Part shown: positions 38,643 through 49,500 of the stretch, one piece after another
Numbering within the stretch: the first letter of the stretch is position 1
Layout of the letters: each line of letters opens with the position of its first letter
Source: Seison nebaliae
Taxonomy: Eukaryota; Rotifera; Pararotatoria; Seisonacea; Seisonidae
Reading direction: 5' to 3'
Assembly: GCA_023231475.1 (NCBI GenBank)
Contig: JALJEE010001081.1
Span: 1-64,000 of the forward strand
Length of the DNA: 64,000 bases
Notes under the pieces: generated by a model
The model's database searches: none
What the model saw: the letters and a program-made list of their open reading frames with translations, nothing else
Told to the model about the DNA's origin: nothing
Made by a program: the position numbers and the translations under genes

Positions 38643-41600
38643 ATGGATTCGAGAGTAGAAGCGAATAATAGTAAGAATCCGTCCTATTATACACTTTTAT
38701 GTCGTCTCAATGAGAGTTATCGGAAGAAGATTCTCTTCCAAGAGGAAATTAAGAAATTGAAATTATCGGCGAGTAAACAGAAGGAAGAAAATAATCGTTT
38801 GCAGAAACAGATCTCCGATCTACTCAATTCATTGGAGGAAGTGGAAAATCGATGTCGAATGGAGATAAAAGAGAAAGATGAGAGAGAAAAGAAATTGTTG
38901 AAATTACAAGAGAATTACACGACACTCTCCGAATCGAACGAAGTCACTTTACAGATGTTGAATGAGCGAATGCGTAAAATTTATAGACAATCAGATAAAT
39001 TAGCGACGGATGAGAAATTTGAGAAATATCGAGAGAACATGTCGAAGGAAGTGGCTCAATTAAATCGGCAAATTTCAAAATTGAAAAATCAGAAAAAAGT
39101 CGAAATATCATCGATGAGAACGGAATATGGCCGAGTTTATGGTCGTCAAAAGAAGATGTATCATTTCGTCTATTTCTTTCTGCTGAGAATAATCAATTCT
39201 CCCAATTCCCTCACACTCAACGATCTTTACAAGAAATCGAAAGAAGTGAAAGGATCGAATGAGAAATTAACCGAATTATTTTCTGATATTCTTCTCGATC
39301 ATGACGACAAATGGACGACACTTCCCGATTTTGAAAAATTTCAACACGTCGATTCGTCGGAAGTGAATAAGGAGAATGAATTGAAATTATCGAGAGATTT
39401 ATCGGAGAATTCTTCTTCCGATACATTTGACGAAAATGATTTCGAACATTTCCCAAATTCCTCCGATTCTTTAACGAAAAATGTCTCGAACACTCCTCCA
39501 AATTCAATTAATAATTCTAAAACTTTTTTTATTTCATCAGATGTCTCTTCCAATATCATTTCTTCCACCTCTACTCACATCTCTCATTCTCAGTTACTTC
39601 ATTATCGTTTAAATCAGAACAACAACAACAACAATTCTCTTTCGAATGAAGGAGATTCATTTTTAAGTGATGACGACGAAGATAATTTGGAGAAAGGAAC
39701 GACGAAAGAAAAAGATGAAAAGAAAATTAACAAATTTCACCAAAATAATTCGAATGATTTCAGATTAAGCGATTCCGATCTCTCCGATGACGATCAATCA
39801 GATACGACAATTGTCGAACAACCATCGAACATTCAGATATCTCTTCCTTCCAATGATGATACGAATGGAAATGAATCGAAAGATTTCCTCAATTTATCAT
39901 TATCTGAATCGGAAGATGAAGAAGATTCAAAAATTACTCAAATAATTTCACCGAAACATTCAAATTCTTCATATAAATTACTCGATGAAAAGGAAAATAT
40001 GAATAATTTTGAAGGAAATTTTGATGATGATGGAACTAATGAGAATTTCAAAAGGAATTTTGATGATGATATTCATGATAATTTTGAAAGAAATTTTATA
40101 GAACATGGAACTGATGGTGGAATTGATGAAAATTGTGAAGAAAATAAAATTGAAAAGGAAAAAAATGAAAAGGAAATTGAAAATGAAAAAAATGAAAAGG
40201 AAATTATAAATGAAAAAAATGAAGAGGAAATTGTAAATGAAAAAACTGCTGAGCAAATTGGAACTGATGAGAATTTTATAGAAGTTGAAAATCATGACAA
40301 TGTTGATGGAAATGTAGAAGAAGTTGGAAATGATGAGAATTGTGAAGAAGAAATTGAAAAAGACGAAGAAAAAATTGAAATTGAAAAAGACGAAAAAAAA
40401 ATTGAAATTGAAAAAGTTGAAGAGAAAATTGAAATTGAAAAAAATGAAAAACAAATTGGAATTGAGAAAAATGAAGAACAAATTGAAAATGAAAAAATTG
40501 AAAATGGAAAAATTGAAGAGGAAATTGAAAAAAGGGAATTTGAACTGACTATAAATTCAAAAGAAATTTCTGACGAAACTACTTCGACTGAAATCGAATC
40601 TTATAATCATTTTGATTTAGGTGAAATGTTCGATCAATTTATTGTGAATGACGACGACAATTTAATGCAAAATGTTTCCCTAAACCACAATTCCACCGTT
40701 CCAAATTTCCCAACCGAATTTCCTCCTTCTAATTCCACTCTCAGTGACAATAATCAGAATAACATTTCGAAACAACCTTCTGCAACGGGAACATCGGGCG
40801 AGAATGAAGAAACGAATTCTGGTCGAGGAAAACGTGGACAACGAAAACGGCAAAATACGTCGACTACTCCAGTGAAACCCACAACGACGAGTAAGAGAGG
40901 TCGAGGTAGACCAAAAAAGTTGTCGAAAGCTTCACTTCTCGCTGCTTCCAATCAGTTGCAGGAAATTCCGATGACCATCACATCAACTGGAACGACAACG
41001 ACGATTGAAATTCAAAATTCTTCTTTATCTCAAATTGATCAATTAATGAATTTGACGAGTGGAATGAACCATATTGAGGACACGCTTCTAAAGAAAGTGG
41101 AGAAGAAAACGAAGAAGGGAAAAGAAGTGAAAAAATTGAAATCGACACCAAATAAGAAACAAAACAATTCGACGGATTTAATTCAATTGACAAATTGTTT
41201 GGGAGATGAATCAAATTTGAAAAAGGATTTCAATATCGGGAGAAATGCTGAGGAAAGTGGCAATCATGAACTGATGAATAATCTCTTAATATCATCAAAT
41301 AATTTGATGAACAAATCGGAAAATTCATCGATTATCGATTTGAATCTTCTCGGTACAACATCAGCGACATCAGGTGTAGGAAATCTCGATATCGACTCCT
41401 CTCCGATATTCATAACACCAATGAGGGAAGTAGCAACGCTGACATCAGACGCTTCCGCTAGTAACATTATGTGCACGAGAAGTGCACCGGAAGATTTATC
41501 CTCCAATTCGCCACTTCATTCCTTCGATTTGTTTGACGAAAACAAAAATTCCAGTTCATTTACCGAATTTCCCATAACTGGATTCCTAAACGACGACAAT

Positions 41601-41843
41601 TTGGATCAAGATTTACCTCCATTTGATGAATTAGTGACGAAGAATTTGTTCGGAGATTCAGATGATCTCAATTCGATGATGGATAAATTCATAGTCAATT
41701 ATGACGATACTCCTCAATTCGATTATGAATCCATCAATCTCCCACTGATAGAGGATGACGATAATAATTCGTTGAATTTGAACTCCAGTTCATTGTGGCC
41801 GGGACAATCGTCGAATTTGTTCGATGAGAACAAATCACTTTAA
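38643..41843 (+). CDS. Coiled-coil, acidic-repeat, AT-hook protein of unknown family
   Basis: A single 1066-residue frame from ATG 38643. The first 180 residues are strong coiled coil (NNRLQKQISDLLNSLEEVEN and beyond). A long Ser/Asp/Asn-rich acidic middle follows, then a degenerate Glu/Ile/Lys/Asn repeat at about 40140-40530 (units such as EKNEKEIENEKNEKEI). After that comes a basic patch with a canonical AT-hook core, SKRGRGRPKKL, near 40890-40920, then a Ser/Asn/Asp-rich tail. A coiled coil joined to an AT-hook suggests a chromatin or chromosome-associated protein, but I cannot place it in a family. An intron within the first 200 residues is possible near the hydrophobic stretch MYHFVYFFLLRI, which interrupts the coiled coil. 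The gene is divergent from its left neighbour. Confidence 0.65.
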   Translation: MDSRVEANNSKNPSYYTLLCRLNESYRKKILFQEEIKKLKLSASKQKEENNRLQKQISDLLNSLEEVENRCRMEIKEKDEREKKLLKLQENYTTLSESNEVTLQMLNERMRKIYRQSDKLATDEKFEKYRENMSKEVAQLNRQISKLKNQKKVEISSMRTEYGRVYGRQKKMYHFVYFFLLRIINSPNSLTLNDLYKKSKEVKGSNEKLTELFSDILLDHDDKWTTLPDFEKFQHVDSSEVNKENELKLSRDLSENSSSDTFDENDFEHFPNSSDSLTKNVSNTPPNSINNSKTFFISSDVSSNIISSTSTHISHSQLLHYRLNQNNNNNNSLSNEGDSFLSDDDEDNLEKGTTKEKDEKKINKFHQNNSNDFRLSDSDLSDDDQSDTTIVEQPSNIQISLPSNDDTNGNESKDFLNLSLSESEDEEDSKITQIISPKHSNSSYKLLDEKENMNNFEGNFDDDGTNENFKRNFDDDIHDNFERNFIEHGTDGGIDENCEENKIEKEKNEKEIENEKNEKEIINEKNEEEIVNEKTAEQIGTDENFIEVENHDNVDGNVEEVGNDENCEEEIEKDEEKIEIEKDEKKIEIEKVEEKIEIEKNEKQIGIEKNEEQIENEKIENGKIEEEIEKREFELTINSKEISDETTSTEIESYNHFDLGEMFDQFIVNDDDNLMQNVSLNHNSTVPNFPTEFPPSNSTLSDNNQNNISKQPSATGTSGENEETNSGRGKRGQRKRQNTSTTPVKPTTTSKRGRGRPKKLSKASLLAASNQLQEIPMTITSTGTTTTIEIQNSSLSQIDQLMNLTSGMNHIEDTLLKKVEKKTKKGKEVKKLKSTPNKKQNNSTDLIQLTNCLGDESNLKKDFNIGRNAEESGNHELMNNLLISSNNLMNKSENSSIIDLNLLGTTSATSGVGNLDIDSSPIFITPMREVATLTSDASASNIMCTRSAPEDLSSNSPLHSFDLFDENKNSSSFTEFPITGFLNDDNLDQDLPPFDELVTKNLFGDSDDLNSMMDKFIVNYDDTPQFDYESINLPLIEDDDNNSLNLNSSSLWPGQSSNLFDENKSL
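40140..40530 (+). repeat. Degenerate coding tandem repeat (Glu/Ile/Lys/Asn)
   Basis: Purine-rich array of GAAATTGAAAAA-like units inside the coiled-coil gene. The reverse strand happens to be open too, encoding only Phe/Ile/Asn-rich sequence. Confidence 0.8.
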
Positions 41844-44433
41844 ATCGATTTTATAATCCAATTTAGGACATGATATTTTTTTTTGAAATTAAAATAAAAA
41901 TTTATTATAAATAATTTTTTTTAAATACCGCGCAAAAAAAAAGAAAGGAATGGCACAAATTCTTAAGGTGCACGGATAATTGTGTGAACTGCGTGCGTGC
42001 GTGCACGCGATTTGAATTAATTCCAATATTATTCTTGATATCTGTCTTCATGTGCTGCTTTCCTTTATTTGTTTATAGACGAACTTAATTCATAAAAGCA
42101 GAACAAATTGCTCTTTATTTACACATGTGATGAATTGCTGTTTAAACAGACTACGACAGCGCGTCTTTCATTTCTCTTCTCTTATCATTCAGCACTTCCA
42201 TCATCGTTTCCTATAGTCGTCGTGATTTGATCGAGAAATTGTCGTTCCATCATTCAATTCTTCCACTCCCATGAAGTTTCCTATAAAATGAGAAGAGAAT
42301 TGGAATAATTCTCAAAATTGGATTTATGAGGAAATGGATAATTGCTTTTCATCTATTGATGGTGATCAGGTAGGATTTGTTTATTTACATGAAACGAAGA
42401 ATTGTTATCGTTAATCTTCTCCGTTTTTCTGTTTACGGTGCGTTCGATGTATCGAGTGATCTATGTGATACATCCACTGCTCAATTGTTGGAGGCGTATG
42501 GAAACTGTAATCAATATCATACTTCATTATCATAAACAAACTCGCATTAACTACCAATTCCTCTCAAACAAAACAAATTTCCCATTATTCCTCTTACACA
42601 TGTTCTGCTTGTTGTCTGCTACTTCATCGATTTGTTTTTATCAATCTATTCCATCGTCTTCCAAGAACTCGTTCCATCGGACAGAATTCCATTCTCTGTT
42701 TTCGGCCGTTCCATCTGTAAATACAAACACCATTCGACAGTTTACCTCACAACAGAATTTATTATACATCGTGTGTGTATGTGTTGGAATTCGATGAATG
42801 GAATCGTATTAGTTGCTGTTGTTGTTGTTGTAATTGGGAATTGGGAATTATACGTAAATCGATGTTGCCTCGACACACACACACAGAGAGAAAGAAAGTA
42901 AGATTGTTTGTGAACGTTCGATGAGCATATACGAATTGGTGATAATCATTAAATTGAATGAACGGTGAAAAATGCCTTCAGCCAATTAACATCGACTCTC
43001 ATGTAATTCTTTATTGGAGTTATGAACGAAATATTTTAATTCATTTTGTTTATGTAGCAATTAATTGTCGTTCGTTCTACTTCGTCAAATTATTCGTATT
43101 GTCTTAATTCCATCTTTCTTTCTTTCACCTTCCCTCCCTTCTCCCCTTCTCGTCATATTTGCGGAGGAAGAGTTACATCAATTTTATTTAATATGTAAAT
43201 AAATTTCAACTGATTACCAATATCAGTCAGTTGTGCCTACTACTGTTCCCATGAAAGGAAGTTTCTTCGTCTCCCAATTATCGTATTGAAAGAATAATAA
43301 GGATGACGATGTCGACGACGATCATAAGAGAGAGAAGTTGTTTGCAAGAAAATTTTTTAGAAAAATAAAATTTGATTGGAAGCGATTTGATGGAAAACAA
43401 ACGGTTCTCTTCTTCGTCTTATTTAATTAAAGAAAATATTCAGTTATTTGTTTTAATATTTTCATAAAATTTCCTCACCTCAAATTTCGCCTGGCTCTCA
43501 GTGAGTGAGCGAGTGAAGCGGGAAGAACGAGGAACAAACGATAATATTTGACGCTTTTCAATGTTTTCTCGGAAATAATGGATCGACATCATTCTCGACA
43601 ATTTAGTAGTTTCACCCAAACTCTTACCATGATGTAAGAGAAATGGAGAGTAGTGATCGATGCTTATAATTCTCGTCAGGTCGAGTCTTGTGGAGGAAGA
43701 ATGAAAGAATCGATCATATGAAAACGGTCAGAATGAGAAATAAAATTGAGAGAAAGATGAAAATCGATTTACGGTAATGAATTTTTTCTTCTTCAAGTTT
43801 TCGAAATAAATCACATTATCAAACAGTAAACAATTACTCAACATGTAGGGGAGTATATGTAGCGATATATAAACACGACTCAATATACGTCTACACGGAG
43901 ACATGTACAGGAATAATCACATCGTCTTACAGAAGTATAAATTGTTGGAGAAGAAAAAATGATAGACGGATTTCTTCTCGTAAGAAATATTTAAGAAATT
44001 TTCTTTTTTGTCTATTTCCTTCTCATTCCGTTGGGAATGTGCGTCTTCGCTTCCATGCCATCTTTCTGGTACATATTCCTCCTTCTCCTTTAATAATATT
44101 TGTTTGTTTGTCAAGTTTGTTTACTGAATACTTCCCCCAAATATTAGATTATGATATAATTCTGCTGTCTTCTCATACTTGTTCTCTCCAATGTGTATGA
44201 GTTGACATTTATGTTGTTAATATTGCAGTGCTGCTACTTGTTCGGTTCGGGGGAACATTCGACTTCCCTTAATTTCTCTTCCGCCCAACCAATTATCACT
44301 TGTTATTCCATTGTTTATTCTTGTCATTGAGCAACAATCGATCTAATCCTCATTCATTCTTCTTCTTCCTCAGAATCTCCACATTTTGACCAATCGTCAC
44401 GTGATAATCATTAATTGTGAGACTCATGACTGT
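41844..44433. other. Intergenic spacer with one possible micro-ORF
   Basis: About 2.6 kb. A 48-codon ORF at 42389-42535 (plus) starts MKRRIVIVNLLRFSVYGAFD and has two cysteines; it could be a short secreted peptide or chance. A pyrimidine-rich acceptor-like site, TTCTTCCTCAG, ends near 44372, so the zinc-finger gene downstream may have a 5' exon in this region. Nothing else was identified. Confidence 0.4.
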
Positions 44434-45798
44434 ATGATTAGCGTCATTATGAAAACAGATAAATCTCCGGTGAATAATGTTCCAATTATTAAACGATCTC
44501 AACGATATCAATGTAAATTCTGTAATTATCGATCTCATAGTGTCTCCTTAGTCCAAAATCATATTTATCGTCATATTCATGCAACGCCATATATGTGTCG
44601 ATATTGCGGACACAAATCCACCACTAAATCCACCATTATGGTTCACATCGAATTATGTCATCCCAATCAAGACATTCAAATCGTCGAGAATCGAGTTCAA
44701 GAAAATATTTATTATGACGATCTTGCTAGCGATACTGCTACGTCGAATCATCCAAACTCCACAATTAAAACTTCGTCAACAAATTCCTCTCCCTTATCGT
44801 CATCTTCATCGTCGTCATTGATCTCATCACATCAAAGTAACTTGTCGACTAATGTGAAGAAAGACTTGGAGAAAAAAGATGTGAAAAATTCTTCTTGTCT
44901 CATTCATTATCAAAAGAATCAATTGAATGAAACGATACTCAATTCGATTCGTGAATCCAGTGAAATTAATCGACAACAACATTCTCTTCTATTTAATCGT
45001 CCCAAACAATATTTTGGTAGTCTCTATGAACCAGATAAACAATATTCGTGCAGGTTATGTTCATACACGACGAATCATCGTCCGAGTATGGAGGACCACG
45101 TTTTTATCCACATCGATCAACGACCATATAAATGCGGTTATTGTAACGAGGAAGTATATACACGATACGCAGCCACTTATCACAACAAATATAAACATCC
45201 GAAACTCTCACGTAATTTCATCAAGAACAACATCGACGTTTCTTCATATTATGAGAATCGAGCATCATCTCATCGTTCCGATATTAACCGAAATAAGGCT
45301 CCTCTCCAACAAACGGGAAAGATAAATGAAACAAAAATGAAAGATCAAATCATACCAATAACATCATCATTATCAACATCATCAACAACAACAATAACAA
45401 CAACGAGTACAAATTCAATAAGTGAAAGAGAAAATGTGAGAAGTTTAGATGAATTTGTAAAGAATAATTCGTTTTCAGTGTCGAATCTCTTGGAGAAAAT
45501 TAATTCAAATAATTCTCCAAAAAATCCATCAATCTCTCAATCGGTACCATTAGAAATCTCGCCAGAAACGAATCTGAAAAATAATTTTGTCCACTCTCCC
45601 AATAAGAAGAGGAAGATGAATGAGAAAGAGACGGAAGTGAATGATACGACGCAAAAGCAAATCATGTCGATCGTTCTCCGATCTCTCATCGATTCCACGA
45701 CGAAAAAGAAATCGACGAATACTAATTCTGATGAACTACTCACTCAATTGAGTGAGTGTAAATCGTTGTTTGATGTTCTCATTAATTCTATAATTTAA
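44434..45798 (+). CDS. C2H2 zinc-finger protein with two finger pairs
   Basis: From the first in-frame ATG (44434; an alternative is 44449) the protein is 454 residues in one exon. Fingers 1 and 2 lie near residues 26-76 (YQCKFC, YMCRYC). Fingers 3 and 4 lie near residues 203-255 (YSCRLC, YKCGYC), separated by a Ser-rich linker (SSPLSSSSSSS). A basic nuclear-localisation-like NKKRKMNEKE sits near the C-terminus. The paired-finger layout is seen in several arthropod transcriptional regulators, but I cannot assign an orthologue. The frame is also open upstream to an acceptor-like site at about 44372, so a 5' exon is possible. An AATAAA follows at about 45836. Confidence 0.75.
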   Translation: MISVIMKTDKSPVNNVPIIKRSQRYQCKFCNYRSHSVSLVQNHIYRHIHATPYMCRYCGHKSTTKSTIMVHIELCHPNQDIQIVENRVQENIYYDDLASDTATSNHPNSTIKTSSTNSSPLSSSSSSSLISSHQSNLSTNVKKDLEKKDVKNSSCLIHYQKNQLNETILNSIRESSEINRQQHSLLFNRPKQYFGSLYEPDKQYSCRLCSYTTNHRPSMEDHVFIHIDQRPYKCGYCNEEVYTRYAATYHNKYKHPKLSRNFIKNNIDVSSYYENRASSHRSDINRNKAPLQQTGKINETKMKDQIIPITSSLSTSSTTTITTTSTNSISERENVRSLDEFVKNNSFSVSNLLEKINSNNSPKNPSISQSVPLEISPETNLKNNFVHSPNKKRKMNEKETEVNDTTQKQIMSIVLRSLIDSTTKKKSTNTNSDELLTQLSECKSLFDVLINSII

Positions 45799-46039
45799 TC
45801 TCATTCATTTATTTTAATTATATCTGTTGACATATAAATAAATTGATGGAACAATCTCACCACTTTCAATTTAATTTATAATTACAAATTTAAATTTATT
45901 CCGACAGGAATTTCACCAATAAACAATAATTTTTTTTTAATACAACAAAATAAATTATTTAAATAGTAAAATAAGTAAATTAAAAACCAAATCGGATAAC
46001 TCGGATGAACAATCAGATAAGTATAAGTGAGTTAGTCTG

Positions 46040-46389
46040 ATTAACATCAATGAGAAAACCATGAAATTTTTGGTGTAGAACAAGCTGCTTCTAAGGCAGA
46101 AGACATCGATAACAAATAATAGTTACAGGAAAAGTTGAGAGCAGTAGCGAATAATTCACATTTATTCGGGAAATCAGAAGAAGTAATCAAAAATTCCAAA
46201 GCCCTTAAATATCTGATAGACAGAATAAGTGAAAAAGGCTTCAATTCACAGATAGAAAACATAAATTTTCCGTTACTTGCATGTTACGATGTGAATTCAC
46301 ATACATACCGTCCTGTTATACAGAGACAGTGTAACCATTTCCGTGTGGAATATAATGTCACAGAAATACCATGGAAATCGTTAGAGTAA
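46040..46389 (+). pseudogene. Interrupted ORF fragment, unknown
   Basis: Plus-strand frame reading ENHEIFGVEQAASKAEDIDN, two consecutive stops (TAA TAG), then LQEKLRAVANNSHLFGKSEE, KALKYLIDRISEKGFNSQIE and a further 40 codons to TAA at 46387-46389. The amino-acid composition is that of a folded soluble protein on both sides of the stops. Alternatively TTACAG right after the stops is a splice acceptor and the sequence is a terminal exon. No family recognised. It lies between the zinc-finger gene and the 3' end of IQGAP. Confidence 0.35.
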
Positions 46390-46543
46390 GTTACGAATGG
46401 TGTTTCATCGATGAAAGTAAGAAAAAAAATATTAAAACATTAAAATTTATTTAAAAAATATCATTATATTCAAATAAGAAACATACTGAAATCTTTATAA
46501 TATTTCTCAGAATCATGAAAAAAAATAGAAGACATTTGAAGTA

Positions 46544-49500
46544 TCAGAATAATTGACGAATTTTTTGTTTGAATGAAATCTTCTTGTAGAATTTGTTGTT
46601 TATGAAATGAATTAACAAATTGACATTCACTTGAAAACGATTGAAGAATGTTAAAACACGAATTCCTTCGTGTTGACTTTGTAGAAGATCCTAAAAATAA
46701 TTTGATTACTTTAAATGAAAAAAGAGAATTAACCTGAAAGAAAATAGGTCTCGATTCGTATCTCATATCTCGATAACTGACACTGATGTAGAAGACACCG
46801 TCGTCATCGGAGGATGTGATATAAAAAATGATTTTCGAATGGTTTTTCGGTCCAAGAATATGAATTAGTTGAATGATTCCTTTCTCTCGTAACTCCTTCG
46901 CAGTATATCGATAGGAATGAATTTCTTTCTTTTTTCGATTTTTGTCCTGAAAAATCGACTGTTGTTGGAGACATCGATTCATATATTTCTCATACGAAGC
47001 CATTTGGTTGGTGAAGTATTGAAAACGAATGTTCAAAATATCCATTAATTGATTGAGTCGAATTATTTCTCGTTTTAATCTCAACGAATATTGTTGATAA
47101 TGTCGAATATCGATTATATTCTGATGGAGAATATACGACATCGGATTATCAATCTTCCTGCTCTCCAGCATATATAACATCGTCTCTTTGAGATTGGTGA
47201 CGATGGTCTCCGTCGGCAATTTCAAAAGTTCTTCTTCTCCAATCGAAATTTTTTCAGGATGTCGAGCATTAAAATTTCTCGCCGGTTGGTAATGCGCCAA
47301 ATTATCTGGATCGAATTCGTCGATTTGAATATCGTAATTTCGACGCACAACTTCCTCCATCCTTTTCTTACAATTGAACACACTCATCGATTGATGGAGA
47401 GATGACAACACCGTTTTCGGCGATGGATCGATTAATTGAAGTCGAATATTCTCGTTTTTCTTTACCGTTTTCGACGGAAATTTCCGTTCAACGATATCCG
47501 TCATTTTACCTAGCGCATCTCTGATATGATCATACCGTTCGATGGAGGAACTAAGGAGACTGGCGAAATGAGAATAATGTGTGAAGGGGAAATGATGGAA
47601 CAAGAATTGTTCCGATTTACGTAGGATGGTATGAAAACGGAGAATTTCCTCTGATGAAATATAGACATATTGTTTATTGATATGAATATTCTCATTCAGA
47701 TCATCGATATGATAAAATTTCTTTGGAAATTTTAATGGATCTGTAATTAATTGGTAAAAAAATGTACTCATTTGAGAATACCAAACGGTCATTTGATCAT
47801 TTAGAAGGAATAAATATGTTCCACCTTTATCTTTAAATCCTTTCCCATTCGACGCATATTGGAGAACTAGAGAGACATATCCGAAGAATTGTCGTTCGTC
47901 TGTTGTGAGACTTCTATTTGCTAATTGATAAACCATCGGCTGGATAATGATGGGATTGATATATCGATAATAAATGATATTTCCGATGATTTTCAAAATG
48001 TCTTTATCAGTCACATTTTCATATTTCTCTTTCATCTCCTCATAAATCTTACAACAACACGCTCTCATTATATAAGGAATTTGAGAGTGACAATCGTCAT
48101 TCCTGCGAATGATTGAATCAACGATATTTTGTACGACGTCCGTCAATGTCGATAAATTATCGTTAATTCTTTCCCGAATTTCATCCATTTTCAACAATTC
48201 CTCCTCATTCAATTTACTAAAATCCACATCTTCCGCTAAACCAGTGTCGGTTTCTTTTTCCTGAATTATTCTTCGATAAACGTCAATTGTCATGATGGGA
48301 AAACGGAGCTGTTTCTCTTTCATAGCTAAACATATCGATTCTTTCAATCGTTCATTTAATGTCGATTGTTTCTTATATTTCTTACAATACGTCACAAGAC
48401 ATTTAATGAAAAGTGGTTGATTTGACAGGAAATTTGGTGGTGATGTTGTTTGTTCGATTTCATATTCGATGCACTTCTCAAATAATTTATATAATAAATA
48501 TTCCTCACGTTCATTGGCGCCGTAATTGAAGAGAGTGAGAACGAAAGATTGGAAGAATTGCAAATTCTCCAAATGTCGATTTCCAGAAATCAATTTTGCC
48601 AGATACATCGGATATGTTTGAAAAAGGAAGAATAATTTAGAGAAGATTTCCATTAATTCATGATATGGCCATCGTCGTATTCCCATATTTCCCGTCGACT
48701 TCCAAGTACTTAATGCTCGCTCTTCATTCTTCTTCAAATTCGATGAACTTAAATGATGTTTATTAACGATGGAATTGACATTCTCTCCCAGGAATTTTTC
48801 CATTTTCGAATTGATATAAAAATCCGATTTGTTATTATAGAAACAATTCTCGTCAAACATTTCCATTCGACTAGTAGTCGGTTCACTCTCTCGATTCATG
48901 AGAGCCATCCGATTTTGAATTAACAGACCAATTTTCATGTCCAACTTTTCCACTTTCTTTTCTATACAATTCAACTCGCTAATCAAATCCGCCAATTTCA
49001 ATCTTTTCACTGCACAATCTTCTCCCAATTTATATGATTGACTAATTGATCGTCGATTATATCGATAGAATTGTTGAATGATATGGAACGCTTCCACATT
49101 ACTAATCGTTAACTGTTCCGTATTGTCAATTAATCGTCTAATTTTCCCGAACAAAAAATCGACGAAACATTTTTTCATAAATCTCGAAATGATTCGTGAC
49201 GCTTCATTCTTCTTCACAATTCTCTCATTCAAATTCCGTTGCCATCGTTTTCTCTTCCAGAACCGTTTGATTCGATTAGCCGCATTTTCCCTTTTTTCGA
49301 AATAGCCGATGAGAATCGGTAGAGTTTCTTTTCGAGAAACATATCCACGAAACATCGACTGAATTAATATCGCTGATTCTCTCTCAATCACTTCCCGTCT
49401 CTCCAAATATCGGCGACATTGACATTGTAGAGGAATAATGAAATTCTGCAAAAAATTTTTTTTGTGCATTTTTTGTGCACAAATTTCTTTTTGAATAATT

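Noticed and set aside
39978-40481. 167-codon minus-strand frame of Phe/Ile/Asn
   Set aside because: Antisense shadow of the GAA/ATT-rich coding repeat; composition is purely a reflection of the repeat.
42402-42797. 131-codon plus-strand frame starting near a hydrophobic segment
   Set aside because: Starts without ATG, overlaps two other open frames, and shows no recognisable domain.
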